Source: Candidatus Sumerlaeota bacterium
Lineage (GTDB): Bacteria; Sumerlaeota; T1SED10-198M
Length of the DNA: 8,601 nt
NCBI GenBank assembly: GCA_003554345.1
Contig: PWGE01000334.1
Span: 1 to 8,601, forward strand
Direction of reading: 5' to 3'
Part shown: piece by piece, positions 1 to 4,408 of the stretch
Layout: each line of letters starts with the position of its first letter
Numbering within the stretch: the stretch's first letter is position 1
Notes under the pieces: model-generated
The model's input: only the letters and a program-made list of their open reading frames with translations
What the model was told of the DNA's origin: nothing
The model's database searches: none
Position numbers and translations under genes: made by a program

Positions 1-2
1 AA

Positions 3-110
3 AAATTTGCGGTTACAAAAAGTACTATTCATGAAATTATCGATGAGTTCATAAAGGCTTTACCACCATTTATCGGGAGCAAACTATTATTATCCTCCTG
101 CGAAAGTTGA
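3..110 (+). CDS. Possible 3' end of a gene entering from the left edge
   Basis: An open frame runs from the window edge for 35 codons to TGA at 108-110. The peptide contains the stretch STIHEIIDEFIKALPPFIG, which has the amphipathic look of a real C-terminal helix. I do not recognise a family. It stops four bases before the heptamer array begins. The relE-like gene at 2195-2536 likewise ends against the second array, which makes a genuine gene end here somewhat more plausible. The frame is short enough to be open by chance, and the upstream part is outside the window. Confidence 0.3.
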   Translation, partial: KFAVTKSTIHEIIDEFIKALPPFIGSKLLLSSCES

Positions 111-113
111 AAT

Positions 114-225
114 AATAAGTAATAGATAATAAGTAATAGATAATAAGTAATAGATAATAAGTAAGAGATAATAAGTAAGAGGGAATAAGGAATAGGGAAT
201 AGATAATAGAGAATAAGTAATAGTT
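114..225 (+). repeat. Heptanucleotide tandem array A (16 units)
   Basis: Sixteen uninterrupted 7-base units fill the interval exactly. Most are AATAAGT or AATAGAT, with variants such as AATAGGG, AATAAGG, AAGAGAT and AATAGAG. The last unit is AATAGTT. The plus strand contains no C over the whole 112 bases. Because 7 is not a multiple of 3, TAA and TAG stops recur in all three plus-strand frames, while the minus strand stays open and gives a meaningless Tyr/Leu/Ile-rich ORF. The same unit family recurs at 2528-2597 and 5380-5449 in the same orientation. The array runs directly into the 148-bp repeated module. Confidence 0.95.
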
Positions 226-366
226 ATAATGTCCGGATAAGAAAGAAGATACCCAACCTTTCAATCACCCGGATTGTTACAAATAGAGGAAAAGAATAAC
301 TGGTTTTAGGGGGCGAAACCAGGAAAAATAATTTTTCTTGCTGTCCAGAGTATTCTGAGGTATAAT
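219..366 (+). repeat. 148-bp repeated promoter module, copy A
   Basis: This segment recurs at 2591-2738 with no gaps and five substitutions over 148 bases (143 identical, 96.6%). It starts with the last unit of the heptamer array. It contains a perfect hairpin (CTGGTTT 300-306, AAACCAG 316-322, 9-base loop) whose stem is conserved in copy B although one loop base differs. A second inverted repeat follows (GAAAAAT 323-329, ATTTTTC 331-337). The module ends in a promoter with -10 TATAAT at 361-366. Similarity fades just after the -10 box. It lies upstream of the antitoxin gene at 465. Confidence 0.93.
338..366 (+). promoter_or_regulatory. Sigma70-type promoter inside repeat copy A, with dyad in the spacer
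   Basis: TTGCTG (338-343), a 17-base spacer and a perfect TATAAT (361-366) form a plausible promoter for the TA operon at 465-991. The spacer holds the imperfect dyad CAGA-GTAT-TCTG (346-357), a possible autorepression operator. The 9-mer CCAGAGTAT at 345-353 reappears inverted as ATACTCTGG at 439-447, just upstream of the antitoxin ribosome binding site, giving a possible second operator half. The -35 box matches consensus in only three positions. Confidence 0.6.
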
Positions 367-464
367 ATTGAAGAGGAATGCTCTATTTAATTCCAATAGA
401 TCCTTGCCAGAAGTTAATGTTAATACAGAGCACATAACATACTCTGGTAAATGAGGAGCTTAAG

Positions 465-683
465 ATGGTGAAAACGAAGGATATTTTTGAGCAAGCAATA
501 TCGCTGCCAGTAGAAACACGGGCTCAGCTTATTGATAAACTGTTGCAAAGTATTCATCCTGTTCAGAAGGAAGTTGACGAAATCTGGGCGGTAGAAGCAG
601 AAAAAAGGGTGGAAGAAATAAAAAGTGGTAAAGTGAAAACTATACCGGGGGATAAAGTCTTTAAGAAAATATCCGGCAGGTAA
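465..683 (+). CDS. TIGR02574/Unstab_antitox-family antitoxin
   Basis: This 72-residue acidic and basic helical protein resembles the putative addiction-module component family (CHP02574, Pfam Unstab_antitox). Diagnostic features are the N-terminal pattern of a short helix followed by SLPVETRAQLIDKLLQSI (residues 13-30), a central W-x-V-E-A-E-K-R-V segment (41-50), and the tail SGKVKTIPGDKVFKKI (54-69), which matches the family's conserved end. The expected role is to bind and neutralise the toxin encoded immediately downstream and to help repress the operon. GAGGAG at 453-458 sits six bases before the ATG. The stop is five bases before the toxin start, so the two genes are surely co-transcribed, probably from the promoter in the repeated module. 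The family call is confident; the exact toxin target is unknown. Confidence 0.9.
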   Translation: MVKTKDIFEQAISLPVETRAQLIDKLLQSIHPVQKEVDEIWAVEAEKRVEEIKSGKVKTIPGDKVFKKISGR

Positions 684-688
684 AGACT

Positions 689-991
689 TTGAAATATTCT
701 TTCCATCCTGCAGCCCTAAAGGAATTTACTAAGGCAATTGATTATTATAATGAATGCCAGAATGGGCTTGGGATAGAGTTTGCCAGAGAGGTTTACCTGG
801 CCATTCAAAATATTCTCGCCTTTCCTCTGGCATGGTACCCTCTTTCGACGAATACCAGAAGATGCCTGATAAACCGCTTTCCTTATGGTATTATTTATCA
901 TATTGCAGACCAGGAGATCCATATAATTGCTGTGATGCACCTTAGCAAACAACCTGGATATTGGGACAAAAGAAAAAATAACCGGCAATAG
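689..991 (+). CDS. RelE/ParE-superfamily toxin
   Basis: This 100-residue protein has the RelE/ParE fold signature: an N-terminal helical half beginning YSFHPAALKEFTKAIDYY, then TRRCLINRFPYGIIYHI (residues 57-73) and the strand ending AVMHLSKQPGYWDKR (81-95). The RFPYGIIY core and the H-x-x-x-x-P-x-Y-W tail are typical of the toxin partnered with TIGR02574 antitoxins. RelE members cleave mRNA on the ribosome and ParE members poison gyrase; sequence alone does not decide which applies. The start is TTG at 689, five bases after the antitoxin stop, with GCAGG inside the end of the antitoxin gene as a modest ribosome binding site. A rare start and a weak site fit the usual excess of antitoxin over toxin. 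Confidence 0.9.
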   Translation: MKYSFHPAALKEFTKAIDYYNECQNGLGIEFAREVYLAIQNILAFPLAWYPLSTNTRRCLINRFPYGIIYHIADQEIHIIAVMHLSKQPGYWDKRKNNRQ

Positions 992-1129
992 GCTTCTTTC
1001 AGCATGCCTCTTAAGATTCTGGCAGGTCTCCAACGGCAGTATTTTTCCCGTATCTAATCACTTTTTTTTCGAACATTCTATTTTCAACCACCCCATTCGT
1101 AACCTATTTAACAGTGCCTTATGACTGCG

Positions 1130-1146
1130 TGTAAAACAACTTTACA
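1130..1146. promoter_or_regulatory. Candidate operator palindrome upstream of the XRE operon promoter
   Basis: TGTAAA (1130-1135) and TTTACA (1141-1146) form a perfect inverted repeat around a 5-base centre, ending six bases before the -35 box. Further TTTACATA (1165-1172, in the promoter spacer) and GTTACATA (1183-1190, near the expected transcription start) lie in direct orientation. A repressor binding this set would cover the promoter. The XRE protein encoded second in the operon is the natural candidate, but that is inference. Confidence 0.45.
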
Positions 1147-1152
1147 TATATT

Positions 1153-1181
1153 TTGACAAATGTCTTTACATAGGGTACAAT
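1153..1181 (+). promoter_or_regulatory. Near-perfect sigma70/sigmaA promoter for the HNH-XRE-RelE operon
   Basis: TTGACA at 1153-1158 is a perfect -35 box, followed by exactly 17 bases and TACAAT at 1176-1181, one mismatch from consensus. Transcription should begin near 1188 and leave a leader of about 42 bases before the ATG at 1230. Such a strong unregulated promoter would be unusual for a TA operon, so repression at the surrounding TTTACA elements is likely. Confidence 0.8.
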
Positions 1182-1229
1182 GGTTACATAAGAATCAATT
1201 GTGTATATACCCATTTTGGAGAATAATTT

Positions 1230-1547
1230 ATGCCTGAAAAACGAGAGGCTGACCAGGAGAAAATAAGGGACATTTTAATAAAGCGCGGTTATAAAAACGG
1301 CAAACCGCCGCCCGGTTATGAGGTTCATCATATTATATCCCTTGCAAAAGGGGGAAAAGATACGCCGAAAAATATACGGATTATAAAAAAGACAGCCCCG
1401 CAAAATATACATATTAATCGCAAAAGCGAGGTGAAATACAACTATGATCGGGCAATTTATACAACAGCAGCGGACAAAACGCAATATTACACAGGAATAT
1501 CTTGCGTCAGAACTTGGTATCTCCCGTCCTACTTTCCTGCAAATTGA
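1230..1547 (+). CDS. Small HNH-like protein, first gene of a TA-type operon
   Basis: The ORF starts with ATG after GGAG (1218-1221, eight-base spacing), directly downstream of the strong promoter. Residues 30-64 carry an HNH-like pattern: EVHHIISLAKGGKDTPKN, then IRII, then IHINRK. This gives a His-His pair, a GG turn, an Asn and a final His in the expected order of a beta-beta-alpha metal nuclease. No zinc-binding cysteines are present. The following XRE gene starts at 1444, so the last 34 codons overlap it in another frame and look like shadow sequence (YTTAADKTQYYTG). The functional protein may be effectively about 70 residues, or a frameshift may have removed the native end. Its ORF contains the XRE ribosome binding site, implying translational coupling. 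Whether it is a nuclease, a DNA-binding accessory protein or a relic is unknown. Confidence 0.6.
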   Translation: MPEKREADQEKIRDILIKRGYKNGKPPPGYEVHHIISLAKGGKDTPKNIRIIKKTAPQNIHINRKSEVKYNYDRAIYTTAADKTQYYTGISCVRTWYLPSYFPAN

Positions 1548-2211
1548 GCGCGGGGAACGTGACCTTACCGTACCTGAAGCTAAAAAGCTGGCTTCTATTT
1601 TTGATATGACTCTGGAAGAGCTTATTTCTGAAAAAGAACCAGAAAGACGTGTTGCAATTGAGAAGAAAACCCCTGAAAAACCCGAAAGTCTGCAAATTCG
1701 CGTTACCCGGAAAAGGCTTGGTACATTCAAGCAGGTTCTGCTTTATGTATTAAACGAAGTCGGTGCGAAACAGAATTTTGGAGAGACAGTACTTCATAAG
1801 CTGCTCTATTTTATCGACTTTGATTATTACGAAAAATATGAAGAGAACCTGATGGGCGCAACTTATATTAAGAACCACCATGGTCCTACATCCGTTGAGC
1901 TGGGGCCCATAATGAAAGAGATGCAGGAACAGGGCGAGATAGAACCAGTAAAGAGCCGGTATTTCAAATATCAGCAAAAAAAGTATTTGCCACTTAAAGC
2001 GCCCAATCTCGATATTCTCTCCGCACGCGAGATTTACCATATTGACAAAGTACTGGCACGCCTTTCAGATAAAAATGCTGCTGAATTAGAGAGGTATTCC
2101 CACGGAGATATACCCTGGATAGTTGCAGAGGACGGTAAACCGCTTTCTTACGAGAGCGTCTTTTATCGTGATGAAAGATACTCCGTAAGAAGCTATGATG
2201 ATACACTTTGA
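1444..2211 (+). CDS. XRE-family regulator fused to a Panacea/SocA-like (DUF4065) antitoxin domain
   Basis: The 255-residue protein has two parts. Residues 1-60 are a Cro/CI-type helix-turn-helix (IGQFIQQQRTKRNITQEYLA, then SELGISRPTFLQIERGER). After a charged linker (62-90), residues 95-240 match the Panacea/SocA antitoxin domain (DUF4065), with LHKLLYFIDFDYYEKY, the NHHGPTSVELGPIM segment and SHGDIPW near residues 199-205. Panacea domains neutralise structurally varied toxins, and the fused helix-turn-helix would let the same protein repress its operon. GAGGTG lies about ten bases before the ATG, inside the upstream ORF. An in-frame stop at 1432-1434 rules out an earlier start. The downstream toxin gene overlaps by 17 bases. 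Domain calls are confident; specificity for the adjacent RelE-like protein is inferred from context. Confidence 0.9.
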   Translation: MIGQFIQQQRTKRNITQEYLASELGISRPTFLQIERGERDLTVPEAKKLASIFDMTLEELISEKEPERRVAIEKKTPEKPESLQIRVTRKRLGTFKQVLLYVLNEVGAKQNFGETVLHKLLYFIDFDYYEKYEENLMGATYIKNHHGPTSVELGPIMKEMQEQGEIEPVKSRYFKYQQKKYLPLKAPNLDILSAREIYHIDKVLARLSDKNAAELERYSHGDIPWIVAEDGKPLSYESVFYRDERYSVRSYDDTL

Positions 2212-2536
2212 TGAGTTGCCGGAATTTCGGAAAGACTTCAAACGCCTTGTAAAAAAATACAAATCTCTTCCGGAAGATTTGCAGGAATTTCGCAATGTAA
2301 TTTCCACTGTTCCTCTTGGTACCAGCAAACATTTCTCTGTTATTATACGAACAGAAATTCTATACATCATAAAAGCCCGTTTCTTTTGCAGGTACTTAAA
2401 AGGATCTTCTCTGCGAATTATTTATGCTTATTTTGAAGACAAGAAAACAATCGAATTCCTTGAGCTGTATTACAAGGGAGACAAGGAGAACGAAGATTAT
2501 GAGAGGATTCAGAAATACCTGGTAAGTAATAAGTAA
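2195..2536 (+). CDS. RelE/ParE-superfamily toxin paired with the Panacea antitoxin
   Basis: This 113-residue protein (112 if the ATG at 2198 is used) begins FDELPEFRKDFKRLVKKY and continues through IIKARFFCRYLKGSSLRIIY and LELYYKGDKENEDYERI, the RelE/ParE-like core with a basic cleft and a C-terminal EDYERI helix. The expected role is a ribosome-dependent mRNA interferase or related toxin neutralised by the XRE-Panacea protein. The start lies 17 bases inside the upstream gene, with only a weak AAGAAG ribosome binding site, so translation is probably coupled. The final residues (LVSNK) and the stop codon are written in the first units of heptamer array B, so the native C-terminus may have been replaced or trimmed when the repeat arrived. 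Confidence 0.88.
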   Translation: MMIHFDELPEFRKDFKRLVKKYKSLPEDLQEFRNVISTVPLGTSKHFSVIIRTEILYIIKARFFCRYLKGSSLRIIYAYFEDKKTIEFLELYYKGDKENEDYERIQKYLVSNK

Positions 2537-2597
2537 TAAGTAATAGAGAATAGGTAATAAGTGATAGATGATAAGTGATAGATAATAGGTAATAGTT
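2528..2597 (+). repeat. Heptanucleotide tandem array B (10 units)
   Basis: Ten consecutive 7-base units of the array A family (AATAAGT, AATAGAG, AATAGGT, GATAGAT, GATAAGT) end in AATAGTT, preceded by a decayed unit GGTAAGT at 2521-2527. The array overlaps the last codons and stop of the RelE-like gene and passes directly into copy B of the 148-bp module. GATA-type units here are absent from array A, so the arrays have diverged more than the module next to them. Confidence 0.95.
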
Positions 2598-2738
2598 ATA
2601 ATGTCCGGATAAGAAAGAAAATACCCTACCTTTTAATCACCCGGATTGTTACAAATAGAGGAAAAGAATAACTGGTTTTAGGGGGTGAAACCAGGAAAAA
2701 TAATTTTTCTTGCTGTCCAGAGTATTCTGGGGTATAAT
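2591..2738 (+). repeat. 148-bp repeated promoter module, copy B
   Basis: This is the gapless second copy of 219-366, with five substitutions. The CTGGTTT/AAACCAG hairpin and the GAAAAAT/ATTTTTC inverted repeat are intact. One difference (A to G next to the spacer dyad) turns CAGA-GTAT-TCTG into the fuller CCAGA-GTAT-TCTGG. It is placed upstream of the hicBA operon just as copy A is placed upstream of the first TA operon. Confidence 0.93.
2710..2738 (+). promoter_or_regulatory. Sigma70-type promoter inside repeat copy B, upstream of hicBA
   Basis: TTGCTG (2710-2715), 17 bases and TATAAT (2733-2738) repeat the copy A promoter exactly. The spacer dyad CCAGA-GTAT-TCTGG at 2717-2730 is a candidate operator. 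It is the only promoter-like element I can see before hicB, whose ATG is about 50 bases downstream. Confidence 0.6.
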
Positions 2739-2788
2739 GAAGCAGGTTAATAAGGAATTTTTAAAAATAACTTCATAAAGGCCGTACG

Positions 2789-3010
2789 ATGAAAGCAGAA
2801 TTTACAGCAATAATAGAGCCGGCTCCTGAAGGAGGGTTCTGGGCAATATGTCCGGAGGTTCCCGGCGCTAATGGTCAGGGAGAAACAATCGAGGAAACCA
2901 GGGAGAATCTGCGACATGCAATTATATTGATTCTTGAGGATCGTAAAGCCGACATCCTGCGCGGTTTGCCTGAAGACGCTATTCAGGAAAAAGTAACAAT
3001 CGAAGAATGA
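2789..3010 (+). CDS. hicB: HicB-family antitoxin
   Basis: This 73-residue protein shows the partial RNase H-like fold of HicB: EFTAIIEPAPEGGFWAICPE (4-23), the VPGANGQGETIEE turn (24-36) and the helix ending in ILEDRK. It is the short form without a C-terminal DNA-binding domain, so autoregulation, if present, must involve another factor or an alternative mode. It should bind HicA and mask its active-site histidine. A modest AAAGG ribosome binding site (2777-2781) precedes the ATG by seven bases. The stop overlaps the hicA start in an ATGA arrangement. Gene order is antitoxin first, the reverse of E. coli hicAB but common elsewhere. Confidence 0.9.
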   Translation: MKAEFTAIIEPAPEGGFWAICPEVPGANGQGETIEETRENLRHAIILILEDRKADILRGLPEDAIQEKVTIEE

Positions 3011-3186
3011 AAAGACGGGACCTCGAGCGCAAGCTGAGAATAGCCTGTTGTTATCTGAAGCGGGAGGGAAGTTCTCACTCTCTCTGGATTAATCCTAAAA
3101 ACGGAGTTATAGAGTCAATTCCACGTCATAATGAAATTAAGGAACCTCTGGCACAAAAAATATTGAAAAACATGAATGCCGAATAG
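3007..3186 (+). CDS. hicA: HicA-family mRNA interferase toxin
   Basis: A 59-codon gene starts at the ATG overlapping the hicB stop (ATGA). The product begins MKRRDLERKL, then carries GSSHSLWINP (residues 22-31), SIPRHNEIKEPLAQKIL and a short C-terminal tail. This is the double-stranded-RNA-binding-like HicA fold, with the catalytic histidine in the GSSH motif at residue 25 and the conserved PRHNE segment. HicA cleaves mRNA and is held inactive by HicB. All key residues appear present, so the module looks intact. The stop lies only about 20 bases before the end of the opposing HEPN gene, with no clear terminator between them. Confidence 0.88.
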   Translation: MKRRDLERKLRIACCYLKREGSSHSLWINPKNGVIESIPRHNEIKEPLAQKILKNMNAE

Positions 3187-3206
3187 ATGACCGCGAACTT
3201 TATTAC

Positions 3207-3230
3207 ATCAGAAGTTGATATTCTTGCTCA
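3207..3230. repeat. 24-bp exact direct repeat, copy 1 (HEPN gene 3' end)
   Basis: These 24 bases, starting ATCAGAAG and ending CTTGCTCA, recur without change at 4425-4448. Copy 1 encodes the last seven codons and stop of the HEPN gene on the minus strand. The similarity ends sharply on both sides. The two copies bracket the HEPN, MNT and small 69-residue protein genes. Confidence 0.9.
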
Positions 3231-3624
3231 AGACTTTTAAAACGATTTCTTGTACCTTCCGGGATATACTGATCGCCTGAAGGCTTTCTGTAAGATCTGG
3301 TTCTGGTTGATCTCCAGGATAACGCAGCTCCACACCGTAGGGGGTAAGATTTTCTGCTTCCTTCAGAGCATTGGCAGTTTTGGGATCCACTTCTTCAAGG
3401 AGTTTTAGAAGTAATTCGATGGCATGTGTTTTAGGAAATTCTACCTGGTGCCAGGTTAGGAGAGCCTTCAAATATTTTTCTGCTGCCTGCTGAGCGTGGA
3501 AACAGGCTGGATACAGTAATTGAGGCTGTAAATCAAGGAGAGCTTCTCCAGCTTTTATATCCTGCTCAGCCTTATTCAGCCACCCTTTTACAATAGCCTG
3601 TTTAACCTTTTCATTCTGCCTCAT
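3208..3624 (-). CDS. HEPN-domain protein (toxin-like partner of the MNT protein)
   Basis: The 138-residue helical protein has the HEPN signature: GWLNKAEQDIKAGEALL (14-30), the conserved helix CFHAQQAAEKYLKALL (41-56), KTHAIELLLKLL and ELRYPGD (99-105). This is the HI0074-like HEPN branch (PF05168) rather than the HepT/DUF86 branch; I do not see the RX4HXY motif that MntA modifies in HepT. HEPN proteins paired with minimal nucleotidyltransferases act as RNase toxins or their regulators. I prefer the ATG at 3624, which overlaps the upstream gene by 14 bases; a longer start at 3660 would overlap by 50. The last seven codons and the stop are in the 24-bp repeat shared with 4425-4448, so the C-terminus may be acquired. 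Confidence 0.88.
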   Translation of the reverse strand: MRQNEKVKQAIVKGWLNKAEQDIKAGEALLDLQPQLLYPACFHAQQAAEKYLKALLTWHQVEFPKTHAIELLLKLLEEVDPKTANALKEAENLTPYGVELRYPGDQPEPDLTESLQAISISRKVQEIVLKVLSKNINF

Positions 3625-3943
3625 AAATGACTTTTCCATATTTATTTGCAGGGTATGCAATACCTCCGATTACATGCTTGCTTTCCTCGAACCACTTTTT
3701 TGAAATGACAATAACATCAAAAGGATAGCCGAGTTCGCAGAGTTTTTTACGTAAACGGAGGCTTTCCTTTCGCTGATCGCCGGGAGACTTTTCAACAACC
3801 AGCAGGTCAATATCACTGTCAGGAGCAATCTCCCCGCTGGCAGAAGACCCAAAAAGAATTATTTTCTCCGGCGACGTCAAAGATAATATCCGCTGAATAA
3901 TCTCTTCCAGCATTGTGGCATCAAGCTTTATATTAGTCTCCAT
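3611..3943 (-). CDS. MNT-type minimal nucleotidyltransferase (antitoxin-like)
   Basis: This 110-residue protein has the DNA polymerase beta-like minimal nucleotidyltransferase core: IILFGSSASGE (28-38), the metal-binding SDIDLLVV (43-50, Asp44 and Asp46) and a third acidic strand FDVIVI (Asp76). All catalytic residues look intact. In known MNT/HEPN pairs the MNT protein neutralises the HEPN toxin by transferring nucleotides to it. The order MNT then HEPN with a 14-base overlap fits a two-gene module. The GGGGGGA stretch about 10-12 bases upstream can act as ribosome binding site. Sequence supports the family strongly; activity toward this HEPN partner is inferred. Confidence 0.92.
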   Translation of the reverse strand: METNIKLDATMLEEIIQRILSLTSPEKIILFGSSASGEIAPDSDIDLLVVEKSPGDQRKESLRLRKKLCELGYPFDVIVISKKWFEESKHVIGGIAYPANKYGKVIYEAE

Positions 3944-3995
3944 TCAGAGATTTCCCCCCGATGAATAATTCAATCTCCTATATTAAAACATGCAA

Positions 3996-4024
3996 AATAA
4001 AAGAGTACAGATTATTTTTATCAA
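3996..4024 (-). promoter_or_regulatory. Tentative promoter for the MNT-HEPN operon
   Basis: On the minus strand TTGATA (4024 to 4019) is followed by 17 bases and TTTATT (4001 to 3996), four of six matches in the -10 box. It lies about 50 bases before the MNT start. The region is very AT-rich, so a chance match is possible. Confidence 0.35.
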
Positions 4025-4080
4025 AAAGCAGGTATAATTATCAATTGTCTGTCCTATAACACTCGGATGACAACTTGTTA

Positions 4081-4109
4081 TTGTCATTAAAAAAACATCG
4101 TGATAAAAT
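4081..4109 (+). promoter_or_regulatory. Strong extended -10 promoter for the small gene at 4158
   Basis: TTGTCA (4081-4086), a 17-base spacer and TAAAAT (4104-4109) are each one mismatch from consensus, and TG at 4101-4102 makes an extended -10 element. The expected transcription start near 4116 gives a leader of about 40 bases. It is divergent from the MNT-HEPN promoter. Confidence 0.75.
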
Positions 4110-4157
4110 ATATATAGAGGTAAATAATCCCTTAGACTGGATTAAGGAGGTTATATA

Positions 4158-4367
4158 GTGAAAACGAAAATTGAAAATATGACACCTAAAGAAATCCGTT
4201 TAGCTGGTTATGAAGCACTAAAGGAAAAGTTGGGCGTTGTCGGCATGATCAGGTTTATGCAAGATATTGACAAAGGATATGGAGACTATACAAAAGATCG
4301 CCATAAATGGCTTGGCAATCCTGATTTGGATGAAATCGCGAACGAAATAAAGAAAACAGGCAAATAA
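4158..4367 (+). CDS. Small conserved-looking protein of unknown function
   Basis: The 69-residue product reads MKTKIENMTPKEIRLAGYEA then continues LKEKLGVVGMIRFM (23-36), GYGDYTKDRHKWLGN (41-55) and a helical end. GYGDYTKDRHKWL has the look of a conserved family signature, and I recall similar small proteins in other bacteria near TA genes, but I cannot name the family. A perfect AAGGAGG (4144-4150) precedes the GTG start by seven bases, and a strong promoter lies upstream, so it is very likely a real, well-expressed gene. It diverges from the MNT-HEPN operon and has no partner gene downstream, only the decayed outer-membrane remnant on the other strand. It could be an orphan antitoxin whose toxin was lost, or a regulator of the neighbouring pair. 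Confidence 0.85.
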   Translation: MKTKIENMTPKEIRLAGYEALKEKLGVVGMIRFMQDIDKGYGDYTKDRHKWLGNPDLDEIANEIKKTGK

Positions 4368-4408
4368 AAGGTCACTTTTTAAACAGCTTCGTTAAGCCTG
4401 TATATCAT

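Noticed and set aside
114-225. CRISPR array
   Set aside because: Units are 7 bases with no spacers, so this is a simple tandem repeat.
70-264. Minus-strand 64-residue ORF rich in Tyr, Leu and Ile
   Set aside because: It is the reverse strand of heptamer array A, which lacks minus-strand stops because of its composition. The peptide is a simple repeat with no gene signals.
1061-1068. T-run as terminator of the first TA operon
   Set aside because: No stable hairpin precedes the eight T bases.
49-2782. Shared 11-mer TTCATAAAGGC near 50 and near 2773
   Set aside because: It is short and outside the aligned repeat modules, so it may be chance.
4366-4380. Terminator after the small gene (AAAAG-GTCA-CTTTTT)
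   Set aside because: The stem is only five pairs, mostly A-T, and the T-run is part of the stem. Too weak to call.
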